A DNA stretch of 64,000 nt. Source: Bugula neritina. Its lineage: Eukaryota; Bryozoa; Gymnolaemata; Cheilostomatida; Bugulidae. The notes beneath the pieces were generated by a model. The model saw only the letters and a list, made by a program, of their open reading frames with translations. It did no database searches and had not been told where the DNA came from. The DNA lies in NCBI GenBank assembly GCA_964035545.1, contig CAXIUT010000097.1, positions 1 to 64,000 on the forward strand, in the 5' to 3' direction. Shown one piece after another: positions 27,401-44,400 of the stretch (its first letter is position 1; every line of letters begins with the position of its first letter). A program made the position numbers and the translations under genes.

Positions 27401-29608
27401 ACTGCTACACACTGCAACATACTGCAACATACTAAAATATACTGCAACATACTGAAATACACTGCAAAATACTGAAATACACTGTAACATACTGAAGTAT
27501 ACTGCAACATACTGAAATACACTGCTACATACTGAAATATACTGCAAAATACTGCAACATACTAAAATACAATGTAACATATTGAAATACACTGCAACAC
27601 ATTGAAATATACTGCGACACATTGCAATATACTGTAACATACTCAAATATGCTGTAGCACACTGAAATACACTGCAACTCACTGAAATATACTGCAACAT
27701 ACTGAAACACACTGTAACATATTGAAATATACTGCAACATACTGAAATACATTGCTACATACTGAAATATACTGCAACATACTGCAACATACTGAAATAC
27801 ACTGTAACATACTGAAATACGCTGCAACATACTACAACATATTGAAAGACACTGCAACACATTGAAATATACTGCAACATACCTAAATATACGGTAATAT
27901 ACCAAAATATACTGTAACACATTGAAAAATACTGCAACATACTGAAATACACTGCTACATACTGAATTATACTGCAACACACTGCGACATACTGCAACAT
28001 ACTGAAATACACCGTAACATATTGAAATACACTGCAACACATTGAAATATACTGCAATGTACCGAAATATATGGTAAACTACTGAAATATACTGTCACAC
28101 ATTGAAAAATACTGCAACATACTGAAATATACTGCGACACATTGCAATATACTGTAGCATACTGAAATACGCTGTAGCACACTGAAATACACTGCAACTC
28201 ACTGAAATATACTGCAAAATACTGGAATACACTGCTACATACTGAAATATACTGCGACACACTACAACATGCTGCAACATACTAAAGTATACTGCAACAT
28301 ACTGAAATACACTGTAAAATACTGAAATACACTATAACATACTGAAATATACTGCAACATACTGAAATATACTGCTACATACTGAAATATACTGCCACAC
28401 ACTGCAACATACTGCAACATACCAGAACACACTGCAAAATACTGAAATACACTGTAACATACTGAAGTATACTGCAACATACTGAAATACACTGCTACAT
28501 ACTGAAATATACTGCAACACACAGCAACATACTGCAACATACTAAAATACACTGTAACATATTGGAATACACTGCAACACATTAATTATACTGCAAAATA
28601 CTGAAATACACTGCTACATACTGAAATATACTGCAACATACTGCAACATACTGAAATACACTGCAACACATTCAAATACACCGCAAAATACTACAACATA
28701 CTGAAATGCACTGTAACATATTGAAATACACTGCAACGCATTGAAATATACTGCAATGTACCGAAATATATGGTAAACTATTGAAATATACTGTCACACA
28801 TTGAAAAACACTGCAACATACTGAAATATACTGCGACACATTGCAATATACTGTAACATACTGAAATATACTGCGATACACTGCAACATACTGCAACATA
28901 CTAAAATATACTGCAACATACTGAAATACACTGCAAAATACTGAAATACACTGCTACATACTGAAATATACTGCGACACACTGCAACATACTGCAACATA
29001 CTAAAATATACTGCAACATACTGAAATACACTGCAAAATACTGAAATACACTGTAACATACTGAAATATACTGCAACATACTGAAGTACACTCCTACATA
29101 CTGAAATATACTGCAACTCACTGCAACATACTGCAACATACTAAATTACACTGTAACATATTGAAATACACTGCAACACATTGAAATATACTGCAAAATA
29201 CTGAAATACACTGCAACATACTACAACATATTGAAAGACACTGCAACACATTGAAATATACTGCAACATACCTAAATATCCGGTAATATACCAAAATATA
29301 CTGTAACACATTGAAAAATACTGCAACATACTGAAATACACTGCAACACACCGAAAAACACTGAAAATACTGTAACACACTGAAATATACTGCAAAATAC
29401 TGAAATACACTGCTACATACTGAAATACACTGCGACACACTGCAACATACTGCAACATACTAAAGTATACTGCAACATACTGAAATTCACTGTAAAATAC
29501 TGAAATACACTATAACATACTGAAATATACTGCAACACACTGCAACATACTGCAACATACTAGAATACACTGTAACATAATGAAATACACTACAACACAT
29601 TGAAATAG
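24458..29608 (+). repeat. Mosaic satellite block
   Basis: This 5.1-kb stretch is satellite only. It is a patchwork of segments seen elsewhere: about 24986-25620 parallels 23088-23722 (offset 1898), about 25575-26150 parallels 18336-18913 (offset 7239), and about 27967-28900 parallels 10680-11613 (offset 17287). A substitution-rich spot lies near 26284-26290 (ggctagagcac). No gene or transposon is present. Confidence 0.8.
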
Positions 29609-32600
29609 ACTGCAAAATACTGAAATACACTGCTATATACTGAAATACACTGCAACACACTACAACATACTGCAACATACTAAAATATACTGCAACATAC
29701 TGAAATACACTGCAAAATACTGAAATACACTGTAACATACTGAAGTATACTGCAACATACTGAAATACACTGCTACATACTGAAATATACTGCAACACAC
29801 AGCAACATACTACAACATACTAAAATACACTGTAACATATTGGAATACACTGCAACACATTGAAATATACTGCAACATACTGAAATACACTGCAACACAT
29901 TCAAATACACCGCAAAATACTACAACATACTGAAATGCACTGTAACATATTGAAATACACTGTAACATATTAAAATATACGGCAACATACTGAAATATAC
30001 TGCGACACATTGCAATATACTGTAACATACTGAAATAGGCTGTAGCACACTGAAATACACTGCAACTCACTGAAATATACTGCAACATACTGAAATACAC
30101 TGTAACATATTGAAATATACTGCAACACACTGAAATATAGTGCTACATACTGAAATATACTGCTACATACTGAAATACACTGCAACATACTGCAACATAC
30201 TGAAATACACTGCAACACATTGAAATATACTGCAACATACCTAAATATACGGTAATATACTGAAAAATACTGTAACACATTGAAAAACACTGCAACATAC
30301 TGAAATACACTGCAACACATTCTAATACACCGCAAAATACTACAACATACTGAAATGCACTGTAACATATTGAAATACACTGCAACACATTGAAATATAC
30401 TGCAATGTACCGAAATATATGGTAAACTACTGATATATACTGTCACACATTGAAAAATACTGCAACATACTGAAATATACTGCGACACATTGCAATATAC
30501 TGTAACATACTGAAATATGCTGTAGCACACTGAAATACACTGCAACATACTGAAATACACTGTAACATATTAAAATATACTGCAACATACTGAAATACAC
30601 TGCAGAATACCGAAATACACTGTAACATACTGAAATATACTGCAAAATACTGAAATACACTGCTACATACTGAAATTTACTGCGACACACTGCGACATAC
30701 TGCAACATACTAAAATACACTGTAACATATTGAAACACACTGCAACACATTGAAATATACTGCAATGTACCGAATTATATGGTAAACTACTGAAATATAC
30801 TGTCACACATTGAAAAATACTGCAACATACTGAAATATACTGCGACACATTGCAATATACTGTAACATACTGAAATATGCTGTAGCACACTGAAATACAC
30901 TGCAACTCACTGAAATATACTGCAACATACTGAAACACACTGTAACATATTGAAATATACTGCAACATACTGAAATACATTGCTACATACTGAAATATAC
31001 TGCAACATACTGCAACATACTGAAATACACTGTAACATACTGAAATACGCTGCAACATACTACAACATATTGAAAGACACTGCAACACAGTGAAATATAC
31101 TGCAACATACCTAAATATACGGTAATATACCAAAATATACTGTAACACATTGAAAAATACTGCAACATACTGAAATACACTGCAACACACCGAAAAACAC
31201 TGAAAATACTGTAACACACTGAAATATACTGCAAAATACTGAAATACACTGCTACATACTGAAATATACTGCGACACACTGCAACATACTGCAACATACT
31301 AAAGTAAACTGCAACATACTGAAATACACTGTAAAATACTGAAATACACTAGAACATACTGAAATATACTGCACCATACTGAAATATACTGCTACATACT
31401 GAAATATACTGCAACACACTGCAACATACTGCAACATACTAGAATACACTGTAACATAATGAAATACACTGCAACACATTGAAATATACTGCAAAATACT
31501 GAAATACACTGCTATATACTGAAATACACTGCAACACACTACAACATACTGCAACATACTAAAATATACTGCAACATACTGAAATACACTGCAAAATACT
31601 GAAATACACTGCTACATACTGAAATATACTGCAACATACTGCAACATACTGAAATACACTGTAACATACTGAAATACGCTGCAACATACTACAACATATT
31701 GAAAGACACTGCAACACATTAAAATATACTGCAACATACCTAAATATCCGGTAATATACCAAAATATACTGTAACACATTGAAAAATACTGCAACATACT
31801 GAAATACACTGCAACACACCGAAAAACACTGAAAATACTGTAACACACTGAAATATACTGCAAAATACTGAAATACACTGCTACATACTGAAATATACTG
31901 CGACACACTGCAACATACTGCAACATACTAAAGTAAACTGCAACATACTGAAATACACTGTAAAATACTGAAATACACTAGAACATACTGAAATATACTG
32001 CACCATACTGAAATATACTGCTACATACTGAAATATACTGCAACACACTGCAACATACTGAAATACACTGTAACATACTGAAATACGCTGCAACATACTA
32101 CAACATATTGAAAGACACTGCAACACATTGAAATATACTGCAACATACCTAAATATCCGGTAATATACCAAAATATACTGTAACACATTGAAAAATACTG
32201 CAACATACTGAAATACACTGCAACACACCGAAAAACACTGAAAATACTGTAACACACTGAAATATACTGCAAAATACTGAAATACACTGCTACATACTGA
32301 AATACACTGCGACACACTGCAACATACTGCAACATACTAAAGTATACTGCAACATACTGAAATACACTGTAAAACACTGAAATACACTATAACATACTGA
32401 AATATACTGCAACATACTGAAATATACTGCTACATACTGAAATATACTGCAACACACTGCAACATACTGCAACATACTAGAATACACTGTAACATAATGA
32501 AATACACTACAACACATTGAAATTGACTGCAAAATACTGAAATACACTGCTATATACTGAAATACACTGCAACACACTACAACATACTGCAACATACTAA

Positions 32601-33395
32601 AATATACTGCAACATACTGAAATACACTGCAAAATACTGAAATACACTGTAACATACTGAAGTATACTGCAACATACTGAAATACACTGCTACATACTGA
32701 AATATACTGCAACACACAGCAACATACTACAACATACTAAAATACACTGTAACATATTGGAATACACTGCAACACATTGAAATATACTGCAACATACTGA
32801 AATACACTGCAACACATTCAAATACACCGCAAAATACTACAACATACTGAAATGCACTGTAACATATTGAAATACACTGTAACATATTAAAATATACGGC
32901 AACATACTGAAATATACTGCGACACATTGCAATATACTGTAACATACTGAAATAGGCTGTAGCACACTGAAATACACTGCAACTCACTGAAATATACTGC
33001 AACATACTGAAATACACTGTAACATATTAAAATATACTGCAACATACTGAAATATAGTGCTACATACTGAAATATACTGCAACATACTGCAACATACTGA
33101 AATACACTGCAACACATTGAAATATACTGCAACATACCTAAATATACTGTAATATACTGAAAAATACTGTAACACATTGAAAAACACTGCAACATACTGA
33201 AATACACTGCAACACATTCAAATACACCGCAAAATACCACAACATACTGAAATGCACTGTAACATATTGAAATACACGGCAACACATTGAAATATACTGC
33301 AATGTACCGAAATATATGGTAAACTACTGATATATACTGTCACACATTGAAAAATACTGCAACATACTGAAATATACTGCGACACATTGCAATAT
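29609..33395 (+). repeat. Tandem duplication F, copy 1 (3787 bp)
   Basis: The next 3787 bp (33396-37182) repeat this block head to tail at a constant offset. In the stretches I compared I found no substitution, and rare variants are shared, such as gaattatatgg (30773 and 34560), aaataccac (33231 and 37018) and acacggcaac (33275 and 37062). Identity begins at 29609/33396 and ends at about 33399/37186, so the junction is sharp. Confidence 0.92.
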
Positions 33396-36300
33396 ACTGC
33401 AAAATACTGAAATACACTGCTATATACTGAAATACACTGCAACACACTACAACATACTGCAACATACTAAAATATACTGCAACATACTGAAATACACTGC
33501 AAAATACTGAAATACACTGTAACATACTGAAGTATACTGCAACATACTGAAATACACTGCTACATACTGAAATATACTGCAACACACAGCAACATACTAC
33601 AACATACTAAAATACACTGTAACATATTGGAATACACTGCAACACATTGAAATATACTGCAACATACTGAAATACACTGCAACACATTCAAATACACCGC
33701 AAAATACTACAACATACTGAAATGCACTGTAACATATTGAAATACACTGTAACATATTAAAATATACGGCAACATACTGAAATATACTGCGACACATTGC
33801 AATATACTGTAACATACTGAAATAGGCTGTAGCACACTGAAATACACTGCAACTCACTGAAATATACTGCAACATACTGAAATACACTGTAACATATTGA
33901 AATATACTGCAACACACTGAAATATAGTGCTACATACTGAAATATACTGCTACATACTGAAATACACTGCAACATACTGCAACATACTGAAATACACTGC
34001 AACACATTGAAATATACTGCAACATACCTAAATATACGGTAATATACTGAAAAATACTGTAACACATTGAAAAACACTGCAACATACTGAAATACACTGC
34101 AACACATTCTAATACACCGCAAAATACTACAACATACTGAAATGCACTGTAACATATTGAAATACACTGCAACACATTGAAATATACTGCAATGTACCGA
34201 AATATATGGTAAACTACTGATATATACTGTCACACATTGAAAAATACTGCAACATACTGAAATATACTGCGACACATTGCAATATACTGTAACATACTGA
34301 AATATGCTGTAGCACACTGAAATACACTGCAACATACTGAAATACACTGTAACATATTAAAATATACTGCAACATACTGAAATACACTGCAGAATACCGA
34401 AATACACTGTAACATACTGAAATATACTGCAAAATACTGAAATACACTGCTACATACTGAAATTTACTGCGACACACTGCGACATACTGCAACATACTAA
34501 AATACACTGTAACATATTGAAACACACTGCAACACATTGAAATATACTGCAATGTACCGAATTATATGGTAAACTACTGAAATATACTGTCACACATTGA
34601 AAAATACTGCAACATACTGAAATATACTGCGACACATTGCAATATACTGTAACATACTGAAATATGCTGTAGCACACTGAAATACACTGCAACTCACTGA
34701 AATATACTGCAACATACTGAAACACACTGTAACATATTGAAATATACTGCAACATACTGAAATACATTGCTACATACTGAAATATACTGCAACATACTGC
34801 AACATACTGAAATACACTGTAACATACTGAAATACGCTGCAACATACTACAACATATTGAAAGACACTGCAACACAGTGAAATATACTGCAACATACCTA
34901 AATATACGGTAATATACCAAAATATACTGTAACACATTGAAAAATACTGCAACATACTGAAATACACTGCAACACACCGAAAAACACTGAAAATACTGTA
35001 ACACACTGAAATATACTGCAAAATACTGAAATACACTGCTACATACTGAAATATACTGCGACACACTGCAACATACTGCAACATACTAAAGTAAACTGCA
35101 ACATACTGAAATACACTGTAAAATACTGAAATACACTAGAACATACTGAAATATACTGCACCATACTGAAATATACTGCTACATACTGAAATATACTGCA
35201 ACACACTGCAACATACTGCAACATACTAGAATACACTGTAACATAATGAAATACACTGCAACACATTGAAATATACTGCAAAATACTGAAATACACTGCT
35301 ATATACTGAAATACACTGCAACACACTACAACATACTGCAACATACTAAAATATACTGCAACATACTGAAATACACTGCAAAATACTGAAATACACTGCT
35401 ACATACTGAAATATACTGCAACATACTGCAACATACTGAAATACACTGTAACATACTGAAATACGCTGCAACATACTACAACATATTGAAAGACACTGCA
35501 ACACATTAAAATATACTGCAACATACCTAAATATCCGGTAATATACCAAAATATACTGTAACACATTGAAAAATACTGCAACATACTGAAATACACTGCA
35601 ACACACCGAAAAACACTGAAAATACTGTAACACACTGAAATATACTGCAAAATACTGAAATACACTGCTACATACTGAAATATACTGCGACACACTGCAA
35701 CATACTGCAACATACTAAAGTAAACTGCAACATACTGAAATACACTGTAAAATACTGAAATACACTAGAACATACTGAAATATACTGCACCATACTGAAA
35801 TATACTGCTACATACTGAAATATACTGCAACACACTGCAACATACTGAAATACACTGTAACATACTGAAATACGCTGCAACATACTACAACATATTGAAA
35901 GACACTGCAACACATTGAAATATACTGCAACATACCTAAATATCCGGTAATATACCAAAATATACTGTAACACATTGAAAAATACTGCAACATACTGAAA
36001 TACACTGCAACACACCGAAAAACACTGAAAATACTGTAACACACTGAAATATACTGCAAAATACTGAAATACACTGCTACATACTGAAATACACTGCGAC
36101 ACACTGCAACATACTGCAACATACTAAAGTATACTGCAACATACTGAAATACACTGTAAAACACTGAAATACACTATAACATACTGAAATATACTGCAAC
36201 ATACTGAAATATACTGCTACATACTGAAATATACTGCAACACACTGCAACATACTGCAACATACTAGAATACACTGTAACATAATGAAATACACTACAAC

Positions 36301-37182
36301 ACATTGAAATTGACTGCAAAATACTGAAATACACTGCTATATACTGAAATACACTGCAACACACTACAACATACTGCAACATACTAAAATATACTGCAAC
36401 ATACTGAAATACACTGCAAAATACTGAAATACACTGTAACATACTGAAGTATACTGCAACATACTGAAATACACTGCTACATACTGAAATATACTGCAAC
36501 ACACAGCAACATACTACAACATACTAAAATACACTGTAACATATTGGAATACACTGCAACACATTGAAATATACTGCAACATACTGAAATACACTGCAAC
36601 ACATTCAAATACACCGCAAAATACTACAACATACTGAAATGCACTGTAACATATTGAAATACACTGTAACATATTAAAATATACGGCAACATACTGAAAT
36701 ATACTGCGACACATTGCAATATACTGTAACATACTGAAATAGGCTGTAGCACACTGAAATACACTGCAACTCACTGAAATATACTGCAACATACTGAAAT
36801 ACACTGTAACATATTAAAATATACTGCAACATACTGAAATATAGTGCTACATACTGAAATATACTGCAACATACTGCAACATACTGAAATACACTGCAAC
36901 ACATTGAAATATACTGCAACATACCTAAATATACTGTAATATACTGAAAAATACTGTAACACATTGAAAAACACTGCAACATACTGAAATACACTGCAAC
37001 ACATTCAAATACACCGCAAAATACCACAACATACTGAAATGCACTGTAACATATTGAAATACACGGCAACACATTGAAATATACTGCAATGTACCGAAAT
37101 ATATGGTAAACTACTGATATATACTGTCACACATTGAAAAATACTGCAACATACTGAAATATACTGCGACACATTGCAATAT
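33396..37182 (+). repeat. Tandem duplication F, copy 2 (3787 bp)
   Basis: Second member of the 3787-bp tandem pair. Part of it (about 34214-35400) recurs a third time at about 37111-38300 (offset 2897), so the duplication process continued to the right with a different step. Confidence 0.92.
34995..37170 (+). repeat. Duplicated array segment G, copy 1
   Basis: It aligns with 39202-41377 at a constant offset of 4207 bp, with a few substitutions, for example ataccac here against atactac there and acacggc here against acactgc there. It overlaps the second copy of duplication F. Confidence 0.88.
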
Positions 37183-37666
37183 ACTGTAACATACTGAAAT
37201 ATGCTGTAGCACACTGAAATACACTGCAACATACTGAAATACACTGTAACATATTAAAATATACTGCAACATACTGAAATACACTGCAGAATACCGAAAT
37301 ACACTGTAACATACTGAAATATACTGCAAAATACTGAAATACACTGCTACATACTGAAATTTACTGCGACACACTGCGACATACTGCAACATACTAAAAT
37401 ACACTGTAACATATTGAAACACACTGCAACACATTGAAATATACTGCAATGTACCGAATTATATGGTAAACTACTGAAATATACTGTCACACATTGAAAA
37501 ATATTGCAACATACTGAAATATACTGCGACACATTGCAATATACTGTAACATACTGAAATATGCTGTAGCACACTGAAATACACTGCAACTCACTGAAAT
37601 ATACTGCAACATACTGAAACACACTGTAACATATTGAAATATACTGCAACATACTGAAATACATTG

Positions 37667-39200
37667 CTACATACTGAAATATACTGCAACATACTGCAAC
37701 ATACTGAAATACACTGTAACATACTGAAATACGCTGCAACATACTACAACATATTGAAAGACACTGCAACACAGTGAAATATACTGCAACATACCTAAAT
37801 ATACGGTAATATACCAAAATATACTGTAACACATTGAAAAATACTGCAACATACTGAAATACACTGCAACACACCTAAAAACACTGAAAATACTGTAACA
37901 CACTGAAATATACTGCAAAATACTGAAATACACTGCTACATACTGAAATATACTGCGACACACTGCAACATACTGCAACATACTAAAGTAAACTGCAACA
38001 TACTGAAATACACTGTAAAATACTGAAATACACTAGAACATACTGAAATATACTGCACCATACTGAAATATACTGCTACATACTGAAATATACTGCAACA
38101 CACTGCAACATACTGCAACATACTAGAATACACTGTAACATAATGAAATACACTGCAACACCTTGAAATATACTGCAAAATACTGAAATACACTGCTATA
38201 TACTGAAATACACTGCAACACACTACAACATACTGCAACATACTAAAATATACTGCAACATACTGAAATACACTGCAAAATACTGAAATACACTGTAACA
38301 TACTGAAGTATACTGCAACATACTGAAATACACTGCTACATACTGAAATATACTGCAACACACAGCAACATACTGCAACATACTAAAATACACTGTAACA
38401 TATTGGAATACACTGCAACACATTGAAATATACTGTAAAATACTGAAATACACTGCTACATACTGAAATATACTGCAACATACTGCAACATACTGAAATA
38501 CACTGCAACACATTCAAATACACCGCAAAAAACTACAACATACTGAAATGCACTGTAACATATTGAAATACACTGCAACGCATTAAAATATACTGCAATG
38601 TACTGAAATATATGGTAAACTACTTAAATATACTGTCACACATTGAAAAACACTGCAACATACTGAAATATACTGCGACACATTGCAATATACTGTAACA
38701 TACTGAAATAGGCTGTAGCACACTGAAATACACTGCAACCCACTGAAATATACTGCAACATACTGAAATACACTGTAACATATTGAAATATACTGCAACA
38801 CACTGAAATATAGTGCTACATACTGAAATATACTGCAACATACTGCAACATAGTGAAATACACTGTAACATACTGAAATACACTGCAACATACTACAACA
38901 TATTTCAATACACTGCAACACATTGAAATATACTGCAACATACCTAAATATACGATAATATACTGAAATATACTCTAACACATTGAAAAACACTGCAACA
39001 TACTGAAATACACTGCAACACATTCAAATACACCGCAAAATACTACAACATACTGAAATATACTGCAACACACTGCAATTTACTGCAACATACTAAAATA
39101 CACTGCAACATACTGAAATACACTGCAAAATACTGAAATATACTGCAACACACTGCAACTTACTGCAACATACTAAAATACACTGTAACATATTGAATTA
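37667..39200 (+). repeat. Duplicated array segment E, copy 2
   Basis: Partner of 18067-19600. At about 39200 it switches to the segment shared with 34995-37170, which marks a recombination or copy junction. Confidence 0.8.
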
Positions 39201-39201
39201 C

Positions 39202-41377
39202 ACTGTAACACACTGAAATATACTGCAAAATACTGAAATACACTGCTACATACTGAAATATACTGCGACACACTGCAACATACTGCAACATACTAAAGTA
39301 AACTGCAACATACTGAAATACACTGTAAAATACTGAAATACACTAGAACATACTGAAATATACTGCACCATACTGAAATATACTGCTACATACTGAAATA
39401 TACTGCAACACACTGCAACATACTGCAACATACTAGAATACACTGTAACATAATGAAATACACTGCAACACATTGAAATATACTGCAAAATACTGAAATA
39501 CACTGCTATATACTGAAATACACTGCAACACACTACAACATACTGCAACATACTAAAATATACTGCAACATACTGAAATACACTGCAAAATACTGAAATA
39601 CACTGCTACATACTGAAATATACTGCAACATACTGCAACATACTGAAATACACTGTAACATACTGAAATACGCTGCAACATACTACAACATATTGAAAGA
39701 CACTGCAACACATTGAAATATACTGCAACATACCTAAATATCCGGTAATATACCAAAATATACTGTAACACATTGAAAAATACTGCAACATACTGAAATA
39801 CACTGCAACACACCGAAAAACACTGAAAATACTGTAACACACTGAAATATACTGCAAAATACTGAAATACACTGCTACATACTGAAATATACTGCGACAC
39901 ACTGCAACATACTGCAACATACTAAAGTAAACTGCAACATACTGAAATACACTGTAAAATACTGAAATACACTAGAACATACTGAAATATACTGCACCAT
40001 ACTGAAATATACTGCTACATACTGAAATATACTGCAACACACTGCAACATACTGAAATACACTGTAACATACTGAAATACGCTGCAACATACTACAACAT
40101 ATTGAAAGACACTGCAACACATTGAAATATACTGCAACATACCTAAATATCCGGTAATATACCAAATTATACTGTAACACATTGAAAAATACTGCAACAT
40201 ACTGAAATACACTGCAACACACCGAAAAACACTGAAAATACTGTAACACACTGAAATATACTGCAAAATACTGAAATACACTGCTACATACTGAAATACA
40301 CTGCGACACACTGCAACATACTGCAACATACTAAAGTATACTGCAACATACTGAAATACACTGTAAAACACTGAAATACACTATAACATACTGAAATATA
40401 CTGCAACATACTGAAATATACTGCTACATACTGAAATATACTGCAACACACTGCAACATACTGCAACATACTAGAATACACTGTAACATAATGAAATACA
40501 CTACAACACATTGAAATTGACTGCAAAATACTGAAATACACTGCTATATACTGAAATACACTGCAACACACTACAACATACTGCAACATACTAAAATATA
40601 CTGCAACATACTGAAATACACTGCAAAATACTGAAATACACTGTAACATACTGAAGTATACTGCAACATACTGAAATACACTGCTACATACTGAAATATA
40701 CTGCAACACACAGCAACATACTACAACATACTAAAATACACTGTAACATATTGGAATACACTGCAACACATTGAAATATACTGCAACATACTGAAATACA
40801 CTGCAACACATTCAAATACACCGCAAAATACTACAACATACTGAAATGCACTGTAACATATTGAAATACACTGTAACATATTAAAATATACGGCAACATA
40901 CTGAAATATACTGCGACACATTGCAATATACTGTAACATACTGAAATAGGCTGTAGCACACTGAAATACACTGCAACTCACTGAAATATACTGCAACATA
41001 CTGAAATACACTGTAACATATTAAAATATACTGCAACATACTGAAATATAGTGCTACATACTGAAATATACTGCAACATACTGCAACATACTGAAATACA
41101 CTGCAACACATTGAAATATACTGCAACATACCTAAATATACTGTAATATACTGAAAAATACTGTAACACATTGAAAAACACTGCAACATACTGAAATACA
41201 CTGCAACACATTCAAATACACCGCAAAATACTACAACATACTGAAATGCACTGTAACATATTGAAATACACTGCAACACATTGAAATATACTGCAATGTA
41301 CCGAAATATATGGTAAACTACTGATATATACTGTCACACATTGAAAAATACTGCAACATACTGAAATATACTGCGAC
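39202..41377 (+). repeat. Duplicated array segment G, copy 2
   Basis: Partner of 34995-37170. It ends at 41377, shortly before the start of the 9.6-kb duplication at 41403. Confidence 0.88.
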
Positions 41378-41402
41378 ATACTGAAATATACTGCAACATA
41401 CT

Positions 41403-44400
41403 GCAACATACTGAAATACACTGCAACACATTCAAATACACCGCAAAATACTACAACATACTGAAATATACTGCAACACACTGCAATTTACTGCAACATA
41501 CTAAAATACACTGCAACATACTGAAATACACTGCAAAATACTGAAATATACTGCAACACACTGCAACTTACTGCAACATACTAAAATACACTGTAACATA
41601 TTGAATTACACTGCAACACATTGAAATATACTGCAAAATACTGAAATACACTGCTACATACTGAAATATACTGCGACACACTGCAACATACTGCAACATA
41701 CTAAAATATACTGCAACATACTGAAATACACTGCAAAATACTGAAATACACTGTAACATACTGAAATATACTGCAACATACTGAAATACACTGCTACATA
41801 CTGAAATATACTGCAAAATACTGCAACATATTAAAATACAATGTAACATATTGAAATACACTGCAACACATTGAAATATACTGCAAAATACTGAAATACA
41901 CTGCTACATACTGAAATATACTGCGACACACTGCAACATACTGCAACATACTAAAATACACTGCAACATACTGAAATACACTGCTACATACTGAATTATA
42001 CTGCAACACACTGCGACATACTGCAACATACTGAAATACACTGTAACATATTGAAATACACTGCAACACATTGAAATATACTGCAATGTACCGAAATATA
42101 TGGTAAACTACTGAAATATACTGTCACACATTGAAAAATACTGCAACATACTGAAATATACTGCGACACATTGCAATATACTGTAGCATACTGAAATACG
42201 CTGTAGCACACTGAAATACACTGCAACTCACTGAAATATACTGCAAAATACTGGAATACACTGCTACATACTGAAATATACTGCGACACACTACAACATT
42301 CTGCAACATACTAAAGTATACTGCAACATACTGAAATACACTGTAAAATACTGAAATACACTATAACATACTGAAATATACTGCAACATACTGAAATATA
42401 CTGCTACATACTGAAATATACTGCCACACACTGCAACATACTGCAACATACCAGAACACACTGCAAAATACTGAAATACACTGTAACATACTGAAGTATA
42501 CTGCAACATACTGAAATACACTGCTACATACTGAAATATACTGCAACACACAGCAACATACTGCAACATACTAGAATACACTCTAACCTAATGAAATACA
42601 CTGCAACACATTGAAATATACTGCAAAATACTGAAATACACTGCTATATACTGAAATGTACTGCAACACACTACAACATACTGCAACATGCTAAAATATA
42701 CTGTAAAATACTGAAATACCCTGCAAAATACTGAAATACACTGTAACATACTGAAGTATACTGCAACATACTGAAATACACTTCTACATACTGAAATATG
42801 CTGCAACACACAGCAACATACTGCAACATACTAAAATACACTGTAACATATTGGAATACACTGCAACACATTGAAATATACTGCAACACACCTAAATATA
42901 CGGTAATATACCAAAATATACTGTAACACATTTAAAAACACTGCAACCTACTGAAATACACTGCAACACACTGAAATACACTGCAAAAGACTGTAACACA
43001 CTGAAATATACTGCAACACACTGCAATTTACTGCAACATACTAAAATATACTGCAACATACTGAAATACACTGCAAAATACTGAAATATACTGCAACACA
43101 CTGCAACTTACTGCAACATACTAAAATACACTGTAACATATTGAATTACACTGCAACACATTGAAATATAGTGCAAAATACTGAAATACACTGCTACATA
43201 CTGAAATATACTGCGACACACTGCAACATACTGCAACATACTAAAATATACTGCAACATACTAAAATACACTGCAAAATACTGAAATACACTGTAACATA
43301 CTGAAATATACTGCAACATACTGAAATACACTGCTACATACTGAAATATACTGCAAAATACTGCAACATACTAAAATACAATGTAACATATTGAAATACA
43401 CTGCAACACATTGAAATATACTGCAAAATACTGAAATACACTGCTACATACTGAAATATACTGCGACACACTGCAACATACTGCAACATACTAAAATACA
43501 CTGCAACATACTGAAATACACTGCAGAATACTGAAATACACTGTAACATACTGAAATATACTGCAAAATACTGAAATACACTGCTACATACTGAATTATA
43601 CTGCAACACACTGCGACATACTGCAACATACTGAAATACACTGTAACATATTGAAATACACTGCAACACATTGAAATATACTGCAATGTACCGAAATATA
43701 TGGTAAACTACTGAAATATACTGTCACACATTGAAAAATACTGCAACATACTGAAATATACTGCGACACATTGCAATATACTGTAGCATACTGAAATACG
43801 CTGTAGCACACTGAAATACACTGCAACTCACTGAAATATACTGCAAAATACTGGAATACACTGCTACATACTGAAATATACTGCGACACACTACAACATA
43901 CTGCAACATACTAAAGTATACTGCAACATACTGAAATACACTGTAAAATACTGAAATACACTATAACATACTGAAATATACTGCAACATACTGAAATATA
44001 CTGCTACATACTGAAATATACTGCCACACACTGCAACATACTGCAACATACCAGAACACACTGTAACATAATGAAATACACTGCAACACATTGAAATATA
44101 CTGCAAAATACTGAAATACACTGCTATATACTGAAATACACTGCAACACACTACAACATACTGCAACATACGAAAATATACTGCAACATACTGAAATACA
44201 CTGCAAAATACTGAAATACACTGTAACATACTGAAGTATACTGCAACATACTGAAATACACTGCTACATACTTAAATATACTGCAACACACAGCAACATA
44301 CTGCAACATACTAAAATACACTGTAACATATTGGAATAAACTGCAACACATTAATTATACTGCAAAATACTGAAATACACTGCTACATGCTGAAATATAC

